Notes: generated by a model not told the origin, from the sequence alone. 64,000 bases of DNA from Streptomyces sp. A0958 (GCF_004795035.1 NZ_SSBK01000018.1:62001-126000), one strand, 5' to 3'; shown: positions 55,411 through 64,000, counted from the first letter of the stretch. A program made the numbers and translations.

Positions 55411-56691
55411 TCAGCAAGCGCCGCGCGCCGCCACGACCACCGGGGCCTTCGAACGCGGCAGCAGATCCGCCGGGTCCTCCGGATGGATCACCTCCACCTC
55501 GACACCCTCCCCGAAACGGTACGGGCGGTGCGCCAGCACCTCGGCGAGATGGCGCCGCAGCCGCGAGATCTCCGCCCGCACCGTCACCGTCCTGGTCGCG
55601 TCACCGAAGAGGTCCTGCGCCAGCTCCGACGCCGTACTGCCCTCGCGCCGCACCGCCAGTGCGTACAGCAGCTCGGCGTGGCGCGGGGAGAGCCGCTGCG
55701 TCCACGTCCCCACCGGGCTCACCACGTTCACCGCGAGCGTGCGCGGCCGGCTCAGATCGAGCACCACCCGGCGCGGCGGGCTGTCCATCGCCCCGTCCGC
55801 CACCTGCACCAGCCAGCCGCCCGGCAGCGACTCCACCCGGCACATCCCCATCGACGGCAGCCACACCCGGCCCGGCTCCAGCGACTTCGGCAGCGGCAGC
55901 CGGTCCACCGGAGGCATCCCCGTCACCGCCGCCGTCCAGCCGTGGCCGTCCACCGCCAGGGCCCGCCCGCCCGCCCGGCACAGGATCGGCGCGGCCACCG
56001 AACGCAGCCGGTCGATCGCCTCCAGATGCCGGACCCGGATCTCGCTCTCGGCCAGCCGGGCCACCGAGCCCACCAGGGCCAGCGTCGTCGGGTGGAACGT
56101 GGACGCGGGACCACTGATGTCGACGATCCCCATCAGCCGGCCGTCCCGCGGATCACGCACCGGCGCCGCGGCACACGTCCACCCGTGCAGACTGCGCACG
56201 AAGTGCTCCGCCGAGTGCACCCGCACCGGGGCGCGCGAGGCCAGCGCCGTACCGATCGCGTTGGTGCCGGTGCTCTCCTCCGACCACGCCGCACCCTCCG
56301 CGAGGCAGATGCCGTCGGCCCGGCGCAGCACCCCCGTGTTGCCCTGGCGCCACAGCACCCGGCCGTCCACATCGGTCACCACCATGATCTGCTGCGAGGC
56401 GTCCGCGATGCTCGCCAGGCCGTCGCTGAGCAGCGGCATCACCTCGCCCAGCGCGGAACTGCGGCGCCGGTGCTCGATCTCGTCCGCCTCCAGCAGCCGG
56501 CTTTGCGTCGTCTGCTCGGGATCGATGCCGCTGCGCAGCACCCGGTCCCACGAGGCCCCGATCTCCGCCCGGGGCGCCGCGGGCATGCGGTCGCCCGCCA
56601 TCCGCGCCTCCCGGGTCCGGTGCACCAGGCGCCTGGTCTGCGCGGCCTCCTGGGCCGTCAGCCGCACCACGTCGACCGGAGTCGTCTCCAC
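55411..56691 (-). CDS. GAF-domain transcriptional regulator (AcoR-like N-terminus, winged-helix C-terminus)
   Basis: 426 aa. The N-terminal half resembles the sensor part of AcoR-type activators: SWDRVLRSGIDPEQTTQSRL, a GAF domain (QIMVVTDVDGRVLWRQGNTG, ADGICLAEGAAWSEESTGTN, AIGTALASRAPVRVHSAEHF). There is no sigma-54 AAA+ domain, as expected in Streptomyces. Instead the C-terminus carries a winged helix (LSPRHAELLYALAVRREGST, LAQDLFGDATRTVTVRAEIS, RLRRHLAEV). It likely senses a small molecule; the target is unknown. Confidence 0.83.
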   Translation of the reverse strand: METTPVDVVRLTAQEAAQTRRLVHRTREARMAGDRMPAAPRAEIGASWDRVLRSGIDPEQTTQSRLLEADEIEHRRRSSALGEVMPLLSDGLASIADASQQIMVVTDVDGRVLWRQGNTGVLRRADGICLAEGAAWSEESTGTNAIGTALASRAPVRVHSAEHFVRSLHGWTCAAAPVRDPRDGRLMGIVDISGPASTFHPTTLALVGSVARLAESEIRVRHLEAIDRLRSVAAPILCRAGGRALAVDGHGWTAAVTGMPPVDRLPLPKSLEPGRVWLPSMGMCRVESLPGGWLVQVADGAMDSPPRRVVLDLSRPRTLAVNVVSPVGTWTQRLSPRHAELLYALAVRREGSTASELAQDLFGDATRTVTVRAEISRLRRHLAEVLAHRPYRFGEGVEVEVIHPEDPADLLPRSKAPVVVAARGAC

Positions 56692-56888
56692 GCCGGTTCC
56701 CCCTCACACCCGTGCCCGGCCCGTTCGCGGGGCCGAGCCCCCATCCTGCCGCTACGGGAGCCCCGATACCGCAACCCCACACAATGGTTGCAACCCTCTG
56801 CAACTCTGGCGAGGGCCCCGGGCCCGTACGAGAGTGGCGGTACACCGTACGGCGGGGCTCCGGCCCCGACTCCGGTGTGTACAGCATG

Positions 56889-56922
56889 GGGGGTGGTGCC
56901 GTGTCGGCGCAGCACCACCCCC
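56889..56922 (-). terminator. Hairpin terminator after the acyl-CoA dehydrogenase gene
   Basis: Arms 56889-56899 (GGGGGTGGTGC) and 56912-56922 (GCACCACCCCC) form a perfect 11-bp stem with a 12-nt loop, 14 bases past the stop of the minus-strand gene. Confidence 0.75.
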
Positions 56923-56936
56923 TGTTGCTGCCCCGG

Positions 56937-58574
56937 TCAGCGCTCCACCGGCCGGGCCCGGGCCACGACCGACGCCAGATCCAGGGTGTGCGGCAGCGTC
57001 CCGAACGCCGCGCCCCCGTCCCCGCCCAGGCGCGACGCGCAGAACGCGTCCGCCACCTCCGGCGGCGCCCAGCGCACCAGCAGCGAGCCCTGGAGCACCA
57101 GCACGATGCGCTCCACCACCCGGCGGGCCCGCGCCTCGATCCCCGCCAGATCGGCGAGCTCCGTCAGCAGGCCCTTGATCGCCGCGTCGAGCCGGTGATC
57201 GGCGCCCCGGGCCCGCCCGACCTCCTGGAGGAACGCGTTCAGCGCGAGCGGTTCGCGTTGCAGCACCCGCAGCACGTCCAGCGCCTGGATGTTCCCCGAG
57301 CCCTCCCAGATCGAGTTGAGCGGCGCCTCGCGCAGCAGTCGGGGCATGCCCGACTCCTCCACGTAGCCGTTGCCGCCCAGGCACTCCAGCGCCTCGCCCA
57401 CCACGGGCGTGCACCGCTTGGTCACCCAGTACTTGGCCGCCGGCACCGCGATCCGCAGGAACGCCGACTCGCTCCCGCCCCCGTCGTCGTAGGCCGCCGC
57501 CAACCGCATCGCCAGCACGGTCGCCGCCTCCGACTCCAGCGCCAGATCGGCCAGCACATTGCGCATCAGCGGCTTGTCCACCAGCGGCCCGCCGAACGCG
57601 GAGCGGTACGTCGTGTGGTGCACCGCCTGCGCCACCGCCTGCCGCATCAGCGCCGCCGAACCCGTCACACAGTCCAGCCGGGTCGCCGCCACCATCCCCA
57701 TGACGGTGCGCACCCCGCGCCCCTCCTCACCGATCCGGCGCACCCACGTCCCGTCGAACTCGACCTCCGCCGAGGCGTTGGACCGGTTGCCCAGCTTGTC
57801 CTTGAGCCGCTGGATCGCGAACGGGTTGCGCGTGCCGTCCGGCAGCACCCGGGGCAGCAGGAAACAGGTCAGCCCGCCGGGGGCCTGCGCCAGCACCAGG
57901 AAACCGTCGGACATCGGCGCCGAGCAGAACCACTTGTGCCCGGTCAGCAGGTACTCGCCCTCCCCGGACAGCGGCTCGGCGCGCGTCGTGCCCGCCCGCA
58001 CGTCCGAGCCGCCCTGCTTCTCCGTCATCGCCATCCCCAGCAGCGCCCCGGCCTTCTGCCCGGCCGGCCGCAGCCCCTCCTCGTAGACCCGCGAGGTCAG
58101 CAGCGGCTCCCATTCCGCGGCCACCGCGGGCTCGGTGCGCAGGGCCGGCACCGCCGCGTGCGTCATCGACAGTGGGCAGCCGTGCCCCGCCTCGGCCTGC
58201 GTCCACACCAGGAAGCCCGCCGCCCGGCGCACATGCCCGCCCGGCCGGTCCCAGGCCCCGGTCAGACCCGAGCCGACGGCGTGGCCCAGCAGCCGGTGCC
58301 AGGCCGGGTGGAACTCCACCTCGTCGACGCGGTGCCCGTACCGGTCGTGGGTGCGCAGCCTCGGCGGGTTCTCGTTCGCCTGCGCGCCCCAGGCCGCCGC
58401 CTGGGCGGAGCCGGCGGACTGCCCGAGCCGGGCCAGCCCCTCCCTGGCGTCGTCCAGCACCTCGGCCGGAAGGTGGCGTTCGACGGCCTCGCCGAGCACC
58501 CGGTCCGCGCCGAATACGTCGTAGCCGAGCAGGGGAGGGGGCTGATTGGACACAGTGTGGGTGGTGGCTGCCAT
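56937..58574 (-). CDS. AidB-family acyl-CoA dehydrogenase
   Basis: 545 aa, close to E. coli AidB (541 aa). Features: an AidB-type N-terminal extension (LLGYDVFGADRVLGEAVERH), LLGMAMTEKQGGSDVRAGTT with the FAD loop, CSAPMSDGFLVLAQAPGGLT, and the catalytic/FAD region RLLREAPLNSIWEGSGNIQA. AidB proteins protect against alkylating agents and have weak isovaleryl-CoA dehydrogenase activity. It diverges from the BrkB gene with only 17 bp between, so the promoters overlap and leaderless transcripts are likely. Terminator downstream. Confidence 0.87.
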   Translation of the reverse strand: MAATTHTVSNQPPPLLGYDVFGADRVLGEAVERHLPAEVLDDAREGLARLGQSAGSAQAAAWGAQANENPPRLRTHDRYGHRVDEVEFHPAWHRLLGHAVGSGLTGAWDRPGGHVRRAAGFLVWTQAEAGHGCPLSMTHAAVPALRTEPAVAAEWEPLLTSRVYEEGLRPAGQKAGALLGMAMTEKQGGSDVRAGTTRAEPLSGEGEYLLTGHKWFCSAPMSDGFLVLAQAPGGLTCFLLPRVLPDGTRNPFAIQRLKDKLGNRSNASAEVEFDGTWVRRIGEEGRGVRTVMGMVAATRLDCVTGSAALMRQAVAQAVHHTTYRSAFGGPLVDKPLMRNVLADLALESEAATVLAMRLAAAYDDGGGSESAFLRIAVPAAKYWVTKRCTPVVGEALECLGGNGYVEESGMPRLLREAPLNSIWEGSGNIQALDVLRVLQREPLALNAFLQEVGRARGADHRLDAAIKGLLTELADLAGIEARARRVVERIVLVLQGSLLVRWAPPEVADAFCASRLGGDGGAAFGTLPHTLDLASVVARARPVER

Positions 58575-58591
58575 GCCGATACGGTAAGGAC

Positions 58592-59785
58592 GTGCAGGCA
58601 GCAAACGAAACACCCGAGCGGCCACCGGGCCGGCTCCACCGGGCCCGAGTGCTCTACCGCAACGTCTCCAAGCGGCAGCTTGCCTGGCAGTTGCTCAAGG
58701 ACACGGTCAACTCGTGCATGGAGTACCGCATCCTGGGACTCGCCGCGGAGGCGGCGTTCTTCACCCTGCTGTCCCTGCCCCCGCTGCTCCTCGGCCTGAT
58801 CGGCCTGCTCGGTTACGTCGACGAGTGGACCAGCACCACCACGGTCGCCTCCATCGAGCGCAACATCCTCAGCGCGGCGCACACCATGCTCTCCGAGCGC
58901 GGCGTCAACGACTTCGCCAAACCGCTCCTGGCGGACGTCACGACCGGCGCCCGGCCCGACGTCATCTCCATCGGCTTCGCGATCGCCCTGTGGTCCGGCT
59001 CCCGCGCGGTCAACGTCTTCATCGACACGATCACCGTGATGTACGGGCTCGACGGCCAGCGCGGCATCGTCAAGACCCGGATGCTCGCCTTCCTGCTGTA
59101 CGTGGTGGCGCTGCTGCTCGGCGCGGTGGTGCTTCCGCTGCTGGTGGTCGGACCCGACCGGGTCGTGGAGTTCATACCGTGGGGCACGGAGGTCATCGCC
59201 GTCCTGTACTGGCCCCTGGTGATCCTGCTGTCGGTCTCCTTCCTCACCACGCTCTACCACGTGTCCGTGCCCGTGCGCTCGCCGTGGATCGAGGACATGC
59301 CGGGCGCCCTGGTGGCGCTCGCGATGTGGGTGCTCGGCAGCTTCCTGCTGCGGATCTACCTCACCAGTACGGTCGAGGGCCCCACCATCTACGGATCGCT
59401 GGCAGCCCCGATCGCCGTGCTCCTGTGGATCGGCGTCTCCGCCTTCGCGGTCCTGGTGGGCGCCGCCGTGAACGCGGCCATCGACCGGGTCTGGCCCTCG
59501 GTCGCGACGGCCGCCGCCCGCGCCGCCAACGACCGGGTGCGCGCAGCCCAGGCCGCCGAGTTCGTGGCCCGCACCCAGGCGGCGAGCTGGCACGGCGGAC
59601 CGCAGAACGACGACGAGGACGAGGACGAGGAGGAGGACGACGAGGGCGACGTGGGCGACAGCCCGTACATGCCGTCCGAGTTCCCCGAGCGCTGGTCGCG
59701 GTTCCTGCCGCCGGACGACGTGAAGTCACGGCTCCAGCCCAGCCGCGAGAAGGACGCGGAGAAGCCGCACCCCTACGACGAGTGA
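58592..59785 (+). CDS. YihY/BrkB-family integral membrane protein with acidic C-terminal tail
   Basis: 397 aa with six transmembrane helices: AAFFTLLSLPPLLLGLIGLL, ISIGFAIALWSGSRAVNVFI, MLAFLLYVVALLLGAVVLPL, EVIAVLYWPLVILLSVSFLT, ALVALAMWVLGSFLLRIYLT and AAPIAVLLWIGVSAFAVLVG. The 'SGSRAVNVFIDTIT' and 'YGSLAAPIAVLLW' motifs are diagnostic. GTG 58592 follows TAAGGA closely. Cytoplasmic C-terminus (about residues 330-350) is a run of Asp and Glu. Function of the family is unsettled; envelope or complement-resistance roles are proposed. Confidence 0.88.
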   Translation: MQAANETPERPPGRLHRARVLYRNVSKRQLAWQLLKDTVNSCMEYRILGLAAEAAFFTLLSLPPLLLGLIGLLGYVDEWTSTTTVASIERNILSAAHTMLSERGVNDFAKPLLADVTTGARPDVISIGFAIALWSGSRAVNVFIDTITVMYGLDGQRGIVKTRMLAFLLYVVALLLGAVVLPLLVVGPDRVVEFIPWGTEVIAVLYWPLVILLSVSFLTTLYHVSVPVRSPWIEDMPGALVALAMWVLGSFLLRIYLTSTVEGPTIYGSLAAPIAVLLWIGVSAFAVLVGAAVNAAIDRVWPSVATAAARAANDRVRAAQAAEFVARTQAASWHGGPQNDDEDEDEEEDDEGDVGDSPYMPSEFPERWSRFLPPDDVKSRLQPSREKDAEKPHPYDE

Positions 59786-59879
59786 GTGACGGGCGCCGGC
59801 GGCCCGGGCCTGCGGTCCCGCTCCTTTGCTCCCGGCAGCCGCTTACGCACCCGCCGCGTCCGTGGACGACACTGGCGGC

Positions 59880-60575
59880 ATGGGCGACAGCTACGAAGAG
59901 CACGCGTCCCGGCTGGACGGCGCGAAGGTCTGGACCCTGACCGTGCCACCGGGCACGGCCCACCCGGTGCTGCCCGACGGCTGCATGGACCTGCTGTGGA
60001 GCGGGGACCGGCTGCTCGTCGCGGGCCCGGACACGCACGCCGAGCCACCCGTAGAGACCGGCGGGGCCTGGGCGGGCATCCGCCTCGCCCCCGGCACCGC
60101 GCCCGCGCTGCTGGGCGTGCCCGCCCACGAACTGCGCGACCGCCGCGTCGCGCTGGCCGACCTGTGGCCCGGCGCCCTGGTCCGCGCACTCACCGAGCGC
60201 GTCGCCGAGGCGGACGACCCGGCCGCGGCCCTGGAGGACATCGCCCTGGACCGGGCGGCCCGCACCGAGCCGCCCGACCCGGCGATGCGCTCCGTCGCCG
60301 CGCGGCTGGAGGCGGGCGCCACCGTCGCCGAGGCGGCCCGGGCCGCCGGCCTCGGCGCCCGCCAGCTGCACCGCCGCTCCCTGACCGCCTTCGGCTACGG
60401 GCCCAAGACGCTCGCCCGGGTGTTTCGCCTCCAGCGGGCCCTGGCCCTCGTACGCTCCGGGCTGCCGTACGCGGAGGCGGCGCTCGCGGCGGGCTGCGCC
60501 GACCAGGCGCACCTCGCCCGGGACATGCGCGACCTGGCCGGCACCACCCTGACCGCCCACTTCGGCCGCGCCTGA
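59880..60575 (+). CDS. AraC-family transcriptional regulator
   Basis: 231 aa. An N-terminal domain with LPDGCMDLLWSGDRLLVAGP and a DUF6597-like pattern precedes an AraC helix-turn-helix (VAARLEAGATVAEAARAAGL, ARQLHRRSLTAFGYGPKTLA, VFRLQRALALVRSGLPYAEA, ACGCADQAHL-like AAGCADQAHLARDMRDLAG). This is the short regulator type often beside a glyoxalase-like gene, as here (60588-60980). ATG 59880 is preferred; an earlier ATG at 59826 is in frame. Confidence 0.86.
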   Translation: MGDSYEEHASRLDGAKVWTLTVPPGTAHPVLPDGCMDLLWSGDRLLVAGPDTHAEPPVETGGAWAGIRLAPGTAPALLGVPAHELRDRRVALADLWPGALVRALTERVAEADDPAAALEDIALDRAARTEPPDPAMRSVAARLEAGATVAEAARAAGLGARQLHRRSLTAFGYGPKTLARVFRLQRALALVRSGLPYAEAALAAGCADQAHLARDMRDLAGTTLTAHFGRA

Positions 60576-60587
60576 GGAGCCCGGGGC

Positions 60588-60980
60588 TCAGCCGGCGGGG
60601 GCGAACAGCGAGACCGCGCAGCCGTCCGGGTCCAGGACGACGGCGTACCGCTGCCCCCACACGGCGTCCCACGGCTTCAGGTGCCCCCGGTAGCCGGCGC
60701 CGGTCAGCTCCTCGTAGACCGCGTCGACCTCCGCCGGGCTGTCGCACAGGAAGGCGAGCCCGAGCCGGTCCCCGCCGGACGGCGGGGACCAGTCGGGGTC
60801 GTACGAGCGGACGATGTCCTCGGTGTCCCACAGCAGGCGCCCGCCGCCCGGCAGGGTCACCTCGACATGGGGTGCGCAATCCGCGCCGGCCGGGATGCCG
60901 AGGCCGAGCCGGCGGTAGAAGGCGAGCGATGCGGGCAGATCGGCGGTGGTGATGCCGATCGCGTCGAGTCGTGGAGTCAT
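60588..60980 (-). CDS. VOC-family (glyoxalase fold) protein
   Basis: 130 aa: LDAIGITTADLPASLAFYRR, VEVTLPGGGRLLWDTEDIVR, RLGLAFLCDSPAEVDAVYEE and YAVVLDPDGCAVSLFAPAG give the paired beta-alpha-beta-beta-beta modules. The first half carries weak metal positions. Convergent with the AraC-type gene, 12 bp apart, so a functional link is possible. Substrate unknown. Confidence 0.85.
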   Translation of the reverse strand: MTPRLDAIGITTADLPASLAFYRRLGLGIPAGADCAPHVEVTLPGGGRLLWDTEDIVRSYDPDWSPPSGGDRLGLAFLCDSPAEVDAVYEELTGAGYRGHLKPWDAVWGQRYAVVLDPDGCAVSLFAPAG

Positions 60981-61027
60981 GCCCCGACCGTAGGCCGCCG
61001 CCCGGACCACGGTCTTGTACGAATCGG

Positions 61028-62590
61028 TCATGCCCCCCGGAGGGCGCGGTGCACGTCCGCCGGGGAGGTGCCCGGGTCCGTCAGCGCCAGACCCAGGGCG
61101 GCCCGCTCGGTGACCCAGCGGGTGGGGCGGTGGCGCGGGTCGCCGGTCGTGGCGTGCAGCGCCCGGTGCAGCTCCAGCATCCGGGCCGCGCCGATCCGCT
61201 CGCCCCAGGCCAGCGGCCCCACCGGGTAGCCGAGCCCGGTCGTCACGGCCACGTCGATGTCGGCCGGGGCGGCGAGCGAACGCTCCGCGATGGACGCCGC
61301 GACCGACACGATCGAGGCGAGCAGCCGCTGCGCGACCGAGCCGGCCGTGTCCCGGACCACCGACACCGCGTACGGCTCGCCGCCGTCCGCCGCCCGGGCC
61401 AGCACCGCGCGGGCGTCCCCGGCCGCCGCCGGGTCCGCCGCCGGCGTCACCGCCAGCACCCGCCGTCGCCCGGTCGCCGGCAGCGGGTCCACACCGAAGG
61501 TGCGGGCGGCGGGCAGCCCGTGCGCGGCCACCGCCGAGGCGACCGTGGTGCCCCAGACAGGGACCAGGACCAGCGCCCCACCGGACGGCCGCTGCCCGCT
61601 CCCGACCGTCGCGCCCGCCGAGGCCAGCGCCTCCCGGAGCGCCGCCGCGTCCGCCTCCCGCGCCGGGTCCGGGGCGAAGACGTGCACCGGGCGGTCCGCG
61701 TCCCCGGTGACCGGCGGCTCGGGCGCGGGGCCGGGGGCCTCGGGGCCGTACGCGTACCAGCCGCGTCCGGTCTTGCGGCCGTGCAGGCCGGCCGCCACCC
61801 GGTTCGGGGTCAGGTAGGAGGGGCGCAGCCGGTCCTCGTGGCGGAAGCCCTCCCAGATCGAGTCGATGACGGCGGCGGTCACATCGAGCCCGGTGAGGTC
61901 CATCAGCTCGAACGGGCCCATCCGCAGCCCCAGTACGTCCCGGGCGATCCGGTCGATGTCCGACGGCTCGCCGACGCTCTCCTCCAGCAGGGCCAGAGCC
62001 TCCGTCACCAGCCCGCGCCCGGCGTGGTTGACGAGGAAGCCCGGGGTGTCCGCGACCGTCACCGCGCGGTGGCCGCAGCTCTCCACGAGCGAGGTCAGCA
62101 GCGGCGGGATGTCCGGCCGGGTGGCGGCGCCCGGCACCACCTCCACGATCCGCATCAGCGGCACCGGGTTGAAGAAGTGCAGCCCGGCCAGGCGCGCCGG
62201 GTCCTTCAGCGCGGCGGCGATCCGGGTCACGGACAGCGAGGAGGTGTTGGTCGCGAAGACGGCGGAGGCGGGCAGGGCCCGCTCCAGGCGGCCGAAGACC
62301 TCGGCCTTGGTGGCCAGGTCCTCGCGTACGGCCTCGACCACCAGCTCGACGTCCGGGCCCGCCGCCCACGGGTCGTCCAGCGGGATCAGCCGCTCCAGCG
62401 CGGACGCCGCGTCCCCGGCGGACATCCGGCCCTTGGCCACGGCCCGGTCCAGCATGGAACGTACGAAGGCGACCGCGTCCGTCACCGCCTCGGTGCGTAC
62501 GTCGCACAGCTCGACGGTGTGTCCGGCCGAGGCCGCCCACTGGGCGATGCCGCGGCCCATGGCTCCGGCGCCGACGATCCTGATACGCAT
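61028..62590 (-). CDS. 3-hydroxyacyl-CoA dehydrogenase, PaaH-like two-module type
   Basis: 520 aa. NAD-binding Rossmann start MRIRIVGAGAMGRGIAQWAA, catalytic His in GLHFFNPVPLMRIVEV with the Ser-Asn pair in TNTSSLSVTRIAA, and the first 3HCDH_C domain (GFLVNHAGRGLVTEALALLE, LGLRMGPFELMDLTGLDV). A second helical module (TAGSVAQRLLASIVSVAASI, YPVGPLAWGERIGAARMLEL) follows, as in PaaH of phenylacetate degradation. The middle region 320-400 is variable. ATG 62590 used; GTG 62599 is closer to AGAGG. It oxidises a 3-hydroxyacyl-CoA; no other paa genes are in the window. Diverges from a LysR gene. Confidence 0.88.
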   Translation of the reverse strand: MRIRIVGAGAMGRGIAQWAASAGHTVELCDVRTEAVTDAVAFVRSMLDRAVAKGRMSAGDAASALERLIPLDDPWAAGPDVELVVEAVREDLATKAEVFGRLERALPASAVFATNTSSLSVTRIAAALKDPARLAGLHFFNPVPLMRIVEVVPGAATRPDIPPLLTSLVESCGHRAVTVADTPGFLVNHAGRGLVTEALALLEESVGEPSDIDRIARDVLGLRMGPFELMDLTGLDVTAAVIDSIWEGFRHEDRLRPSYLTPNRVAAGLHGRKTGRGWYAYGPEAPGPAPEPPVTGDADRPVHVFAPDPAREADAAALREALASAGATVGSGQRPSGGALVLVPVWGTTVASAVAAHGLPAARTFGVDPLPATGRRRVLAVTPAADPAAAGDARAVLARAADGGEPYAVSVVRDTAGSVAQRLLASIVSVAASIAERSLAAPADIDVAVTTGLGYPVGPLAWGERIGAARMLELHRALHATTGDPRHRPTRWVTERAALGLALTDPGTSPADVHRALRGA

Positions 62591-62740
62591 GCGGGTCACG
62601 GTCCTCTCGACAAGGCGGGTCGGGCGGGGCGGTTCAGCGCGGGTACACGCGGCCCGGGTCGGCATCCTCGCGCAGCAGCCGCAGCTCGTCCCGGGCGGCT
62701 CCTCCGTCCGCGCGGGCTCGGCCCCACCGTGCCAGCGGTC

Positions 62741-62757
62741 ATTGAGGGGTGTCCAAT
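62741..62757. promoter_or_regulatory. Candidate LysR-type operator ATTG-N9-CAAT
   Basis: ATTG at 62741-62744 and CAAT at 62754-62757 form an interrupted palindrome of the T-N11-A class used by LysR proteins, in the gap between the LysR gene and the divergent dehydrogenase. AATACCGAATTAAGG follows and is the A/T-rich part of the region. Confidence 0.4.
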
Positions 62758-62826
62758 ACCGAATTAAGGTCGGATCAGGACGCCGGACGAATCAATGGCG
62801 TCGGTGGACCGACCGGAAGGACCGGC

Positions 62827-63723
62827 GTGGAGCTGCGTCATCTCTCCGCGTTCCTCGCCGTGGCGGAGGAGCTGCACTTCGGCAGGGCCGCGAAGCGGCT
62901 CCAGATGGCACAGCCGCCGCTGAGCCAGCAGATCCGGCAGCTGGAGAAGGAACTCGGCGTCCAGCTGTTCGAGCGCAACACCCGCTCGGTGCGGCTCACC
63001 AGCGCGGGGGACTCGTTCCTCCAGCCGGTCCGGACCGTGCTGGACGACCTGGACACGGCGGTACGGGCCGCGAGGGCGGCCGGGCGGGGCGAGTACGGGC
63101 GGGTCGGCATCGGCTTCGCGGGCGCCTCCAGCCGCGAGACGCTGCCGCTGCTGACCCGGGCGGTGCGGGCCGCCCACCCGGCGATCGAACTGGTCATGAC
63201 CGGTCAGACCTACGCCAACGTCGCGCTCGCCCGGGTCGCGGACGGCTCCCTGGACCTGGGCTTCGTACGGCTGCCGGTGACCCAGCCCGGCGTGGTCTGC
63301 CGGGTGATCGACGAAGAGGTGCTGGTGTGCGCGCTGCCCTTCGACCATCCGCTGGCCGCCCGCGAGGAGATCCCCCTCGGCGCGCTGGCCGGGGAGCCGT
63401 TCGTCTCGTTCCCCGCGAACACCGGCTCCACCGTGCGCGACGCGATGGTGGAGGCCTGCGAGTCCGCCGGATTCAACCCGAGGGTGGTGCAGGAGGCGCC
63501 CGACTCGTACACCATCCTGGCGCTGGTCGCGGCGGGCGTCGGGGTGACGCTGACCGTCACCTCCGTCCAGCACATCCAGCAGAACGGCCTCGTCTACCGG
63601 CCCCTCGCCGGGCCGCCCATCAGACGGCAGGCGGCGCTGGCCTGGCGGGCGGACAACCCGTCGGCCGCCCTGCGCGCCGTGCTCGCCGTCGCGGAACGTG
63701 CGCTGCCCACGCCGGTCCACTGA
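62827..63723 (+). CDS. LysR-family transcriptional regulator
   Basis: 298 aa: VELRHLSAFLAVAEELHFGR with AAKRLQMAQPPLSQQIRQLE forms the winged helix of the BenM/CatR-like subgroup (ELHFGRAAxRLxMAQPPLSQQI), then a co-inducer domain starting YGRVGIGFAGASSRETLPLL. These regulators respond to aromatic-degradation intermediates. GTG 62827 follows GGAAGGA; the frame back to 62749 crosses the operator. It likely regulates the divergent dehydrogenase. Confidence 0.88.
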   Translation: MELRHLSAFLAVAEELHFGRAAKRLQMAQPPLSQQIRQLEKELGVQLFERNTRSVRLTSAGDSFLQPVRTVLDDLDTAVRAARAAGRGEYGRVGIGFAGASSRETLPLLTRAVRAAHPAIELVMTGQTYANVALARVADGSLDLGFVRLPVTQPGVVCRVIDEEVLVCALPFDHPLAAREEIPLGALAGEPFVSFPANTGSTVRDAMVEACESAGFNPRVVQEAPDSYTILALVAAGVGVTLTVTSVQHIQQNGLVYRPLAGPPIRRQAALAWRADNPSAALRAVLAVAERALPTPVH

Positions 63724-63724
63724 A

Positions 63725-64000
63725 TCACCCGCCGCGGCCCGCACCGAGGAAGGCGAGCAGGCTGACGGCCGCCGGGCGGGCGTCGCCGACGGCGGTCCGG
63801 TGGAGGTCCCGTACGGTCCGCACGACGGCCCGGGTCACCACGTCGACACCGGCCTTGCGCTCGAACCAGTGCCAGTCGCCGTGCGCGTTCATCTCCAGGA
63901 ACACGGGCTCGTCCCGGGCCCAGAGGAAGTCGAACGCCCCGTAGACGGCGCTCATCTCCCCGGCGAGGGCGCGTGCCGCCGACGCCACGGCGTCCGGGGG
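63725..64000 (-). CDS. ATP-grasp protein, C-terminal end (cut by window edge)
   Basis: The minus-strand frame is open to the edge; only the last 91 codons are seen. MSAVYGAFDFLWARDEPVFL with EMNAHGDWHWFERKAGVDVV gives the ATP-grasp metal-binding end (D-F ... FLEMNAHGDW) of the MvdC/MvdD-RimK-like group, which modifies peptides or carries graspetide chemistry in some Streptomyces. Without the N-terminus and neighbours the substrate cannot be set. It converges with the LysR gene by 1 bp. Confidence 0.7.
   Translation of the reverse strand, partial: PPDAVASAARALAGEMSAVYGAFDFLWARDEPVFLEMNAHGDWHWFERKAGVDVVTRAVVRTVRDLHRTAVGDARPAAVSLLAFLGAGRGG

Overview
The window is a 64 kb piece of a high-GC actinobacterial chromosome, almost certainly Streptomyces. 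The reasons are the very strong G/C third-position bias, frequent GTG starts, genes packed with ATGA-type overlaps, and family content: a SAV2148-type HEPN protein, a GAP1-type GTPase-associated protein, a TIGR03086 protein, an Rv2466c-like DsbA protein, a DUF1707-FHA protein, and a dispersed repeat of the type common in Streptomyces genomes. About 57 protein genes are supported. No rRNA, tRNA, CRISPR array, integrase or insertion sequence was seen. The bulk looks like conserved core chromosome, with a few decayed spots.

Layout. 0-2.8 kb: end of a RibD-like reductase, a conserved 157-aa protein, murC and msrB, closed by a strong terminator. 2.8-7.9 kb: a small Cys-rich protein, a GAP1-family protein, an AraC-regulator remnant, a YciO/Sua5 protein, and a MarR regulator with a perfect 15-bp inverted-repeat operator. 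7.9-13.7 kb: a secreted beta-helix protein with a ricin-type lectin domain, the threonine-catabolic pair tdh-kbl, and a LysR regulator. 13.9-19.3 kb: a MacB/FtsX-type ABC exporter diverging from a two-component system. 19.3-34.8 kb: glyoxalase-like, kinase and peptidase genes, then the dispersed glycogen-to-trehalose genes treZ, treY and glgX. Between treZ and treY lie a GH1 glycosidase, an acetyltransferase, an FHA protein, a dihydrolipoyl dehydrogenase, a LysR regulator and an unusual short cytochrome P450-like protein. 35-39 kb: the HEPN protein, a DnaQ-like exonuclease, dispersed repeats, a phosphotransferase, and a decayed gene beside a perfect 25-bp inverted repeat. 38.8-45 kb: an MMPL transporter, a secreted subtilase, an ABC ATPase, a TIGR03086 protein and an Rv2466c-like protein.

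The main functional block is the sulfur-assimilation operon on the minus strand from about 54.6 to 45.0 kb. It starts with a short leader peptide carrying an RRHVDLGR motif and a late cysteine codon. It continues with sulfite reductase, a 59-aa zinc-ribbon protein, cysH, cysC, cysD, cysN, an aliphatic-sulfonate ABC importer (ssuA, ssuB, ssuC) and a CbiX-type sirohydrochlorin chelatase. This chain takes sulfate or sulfonates to sulfide, and CbiX supplies siroheme for the reductase. Most junctions from the reductase to cysN overlap or nearly touch, implying translational coupling. The leader suggests cysteine-responsive attenuation.

54.7-64 kb: an acetyltransferase, a GAF-domain regulator, an AidB-type acyl-CoA dehydrogenase, a BrkB/YihY membrane protein, an AraC-type regulator, a VOC protein, a long 3-hydroxyacyl-CoA dehydrogenase diverging from a LysR regulator, and the end of an ATP-grasp protein cut by the window edge.
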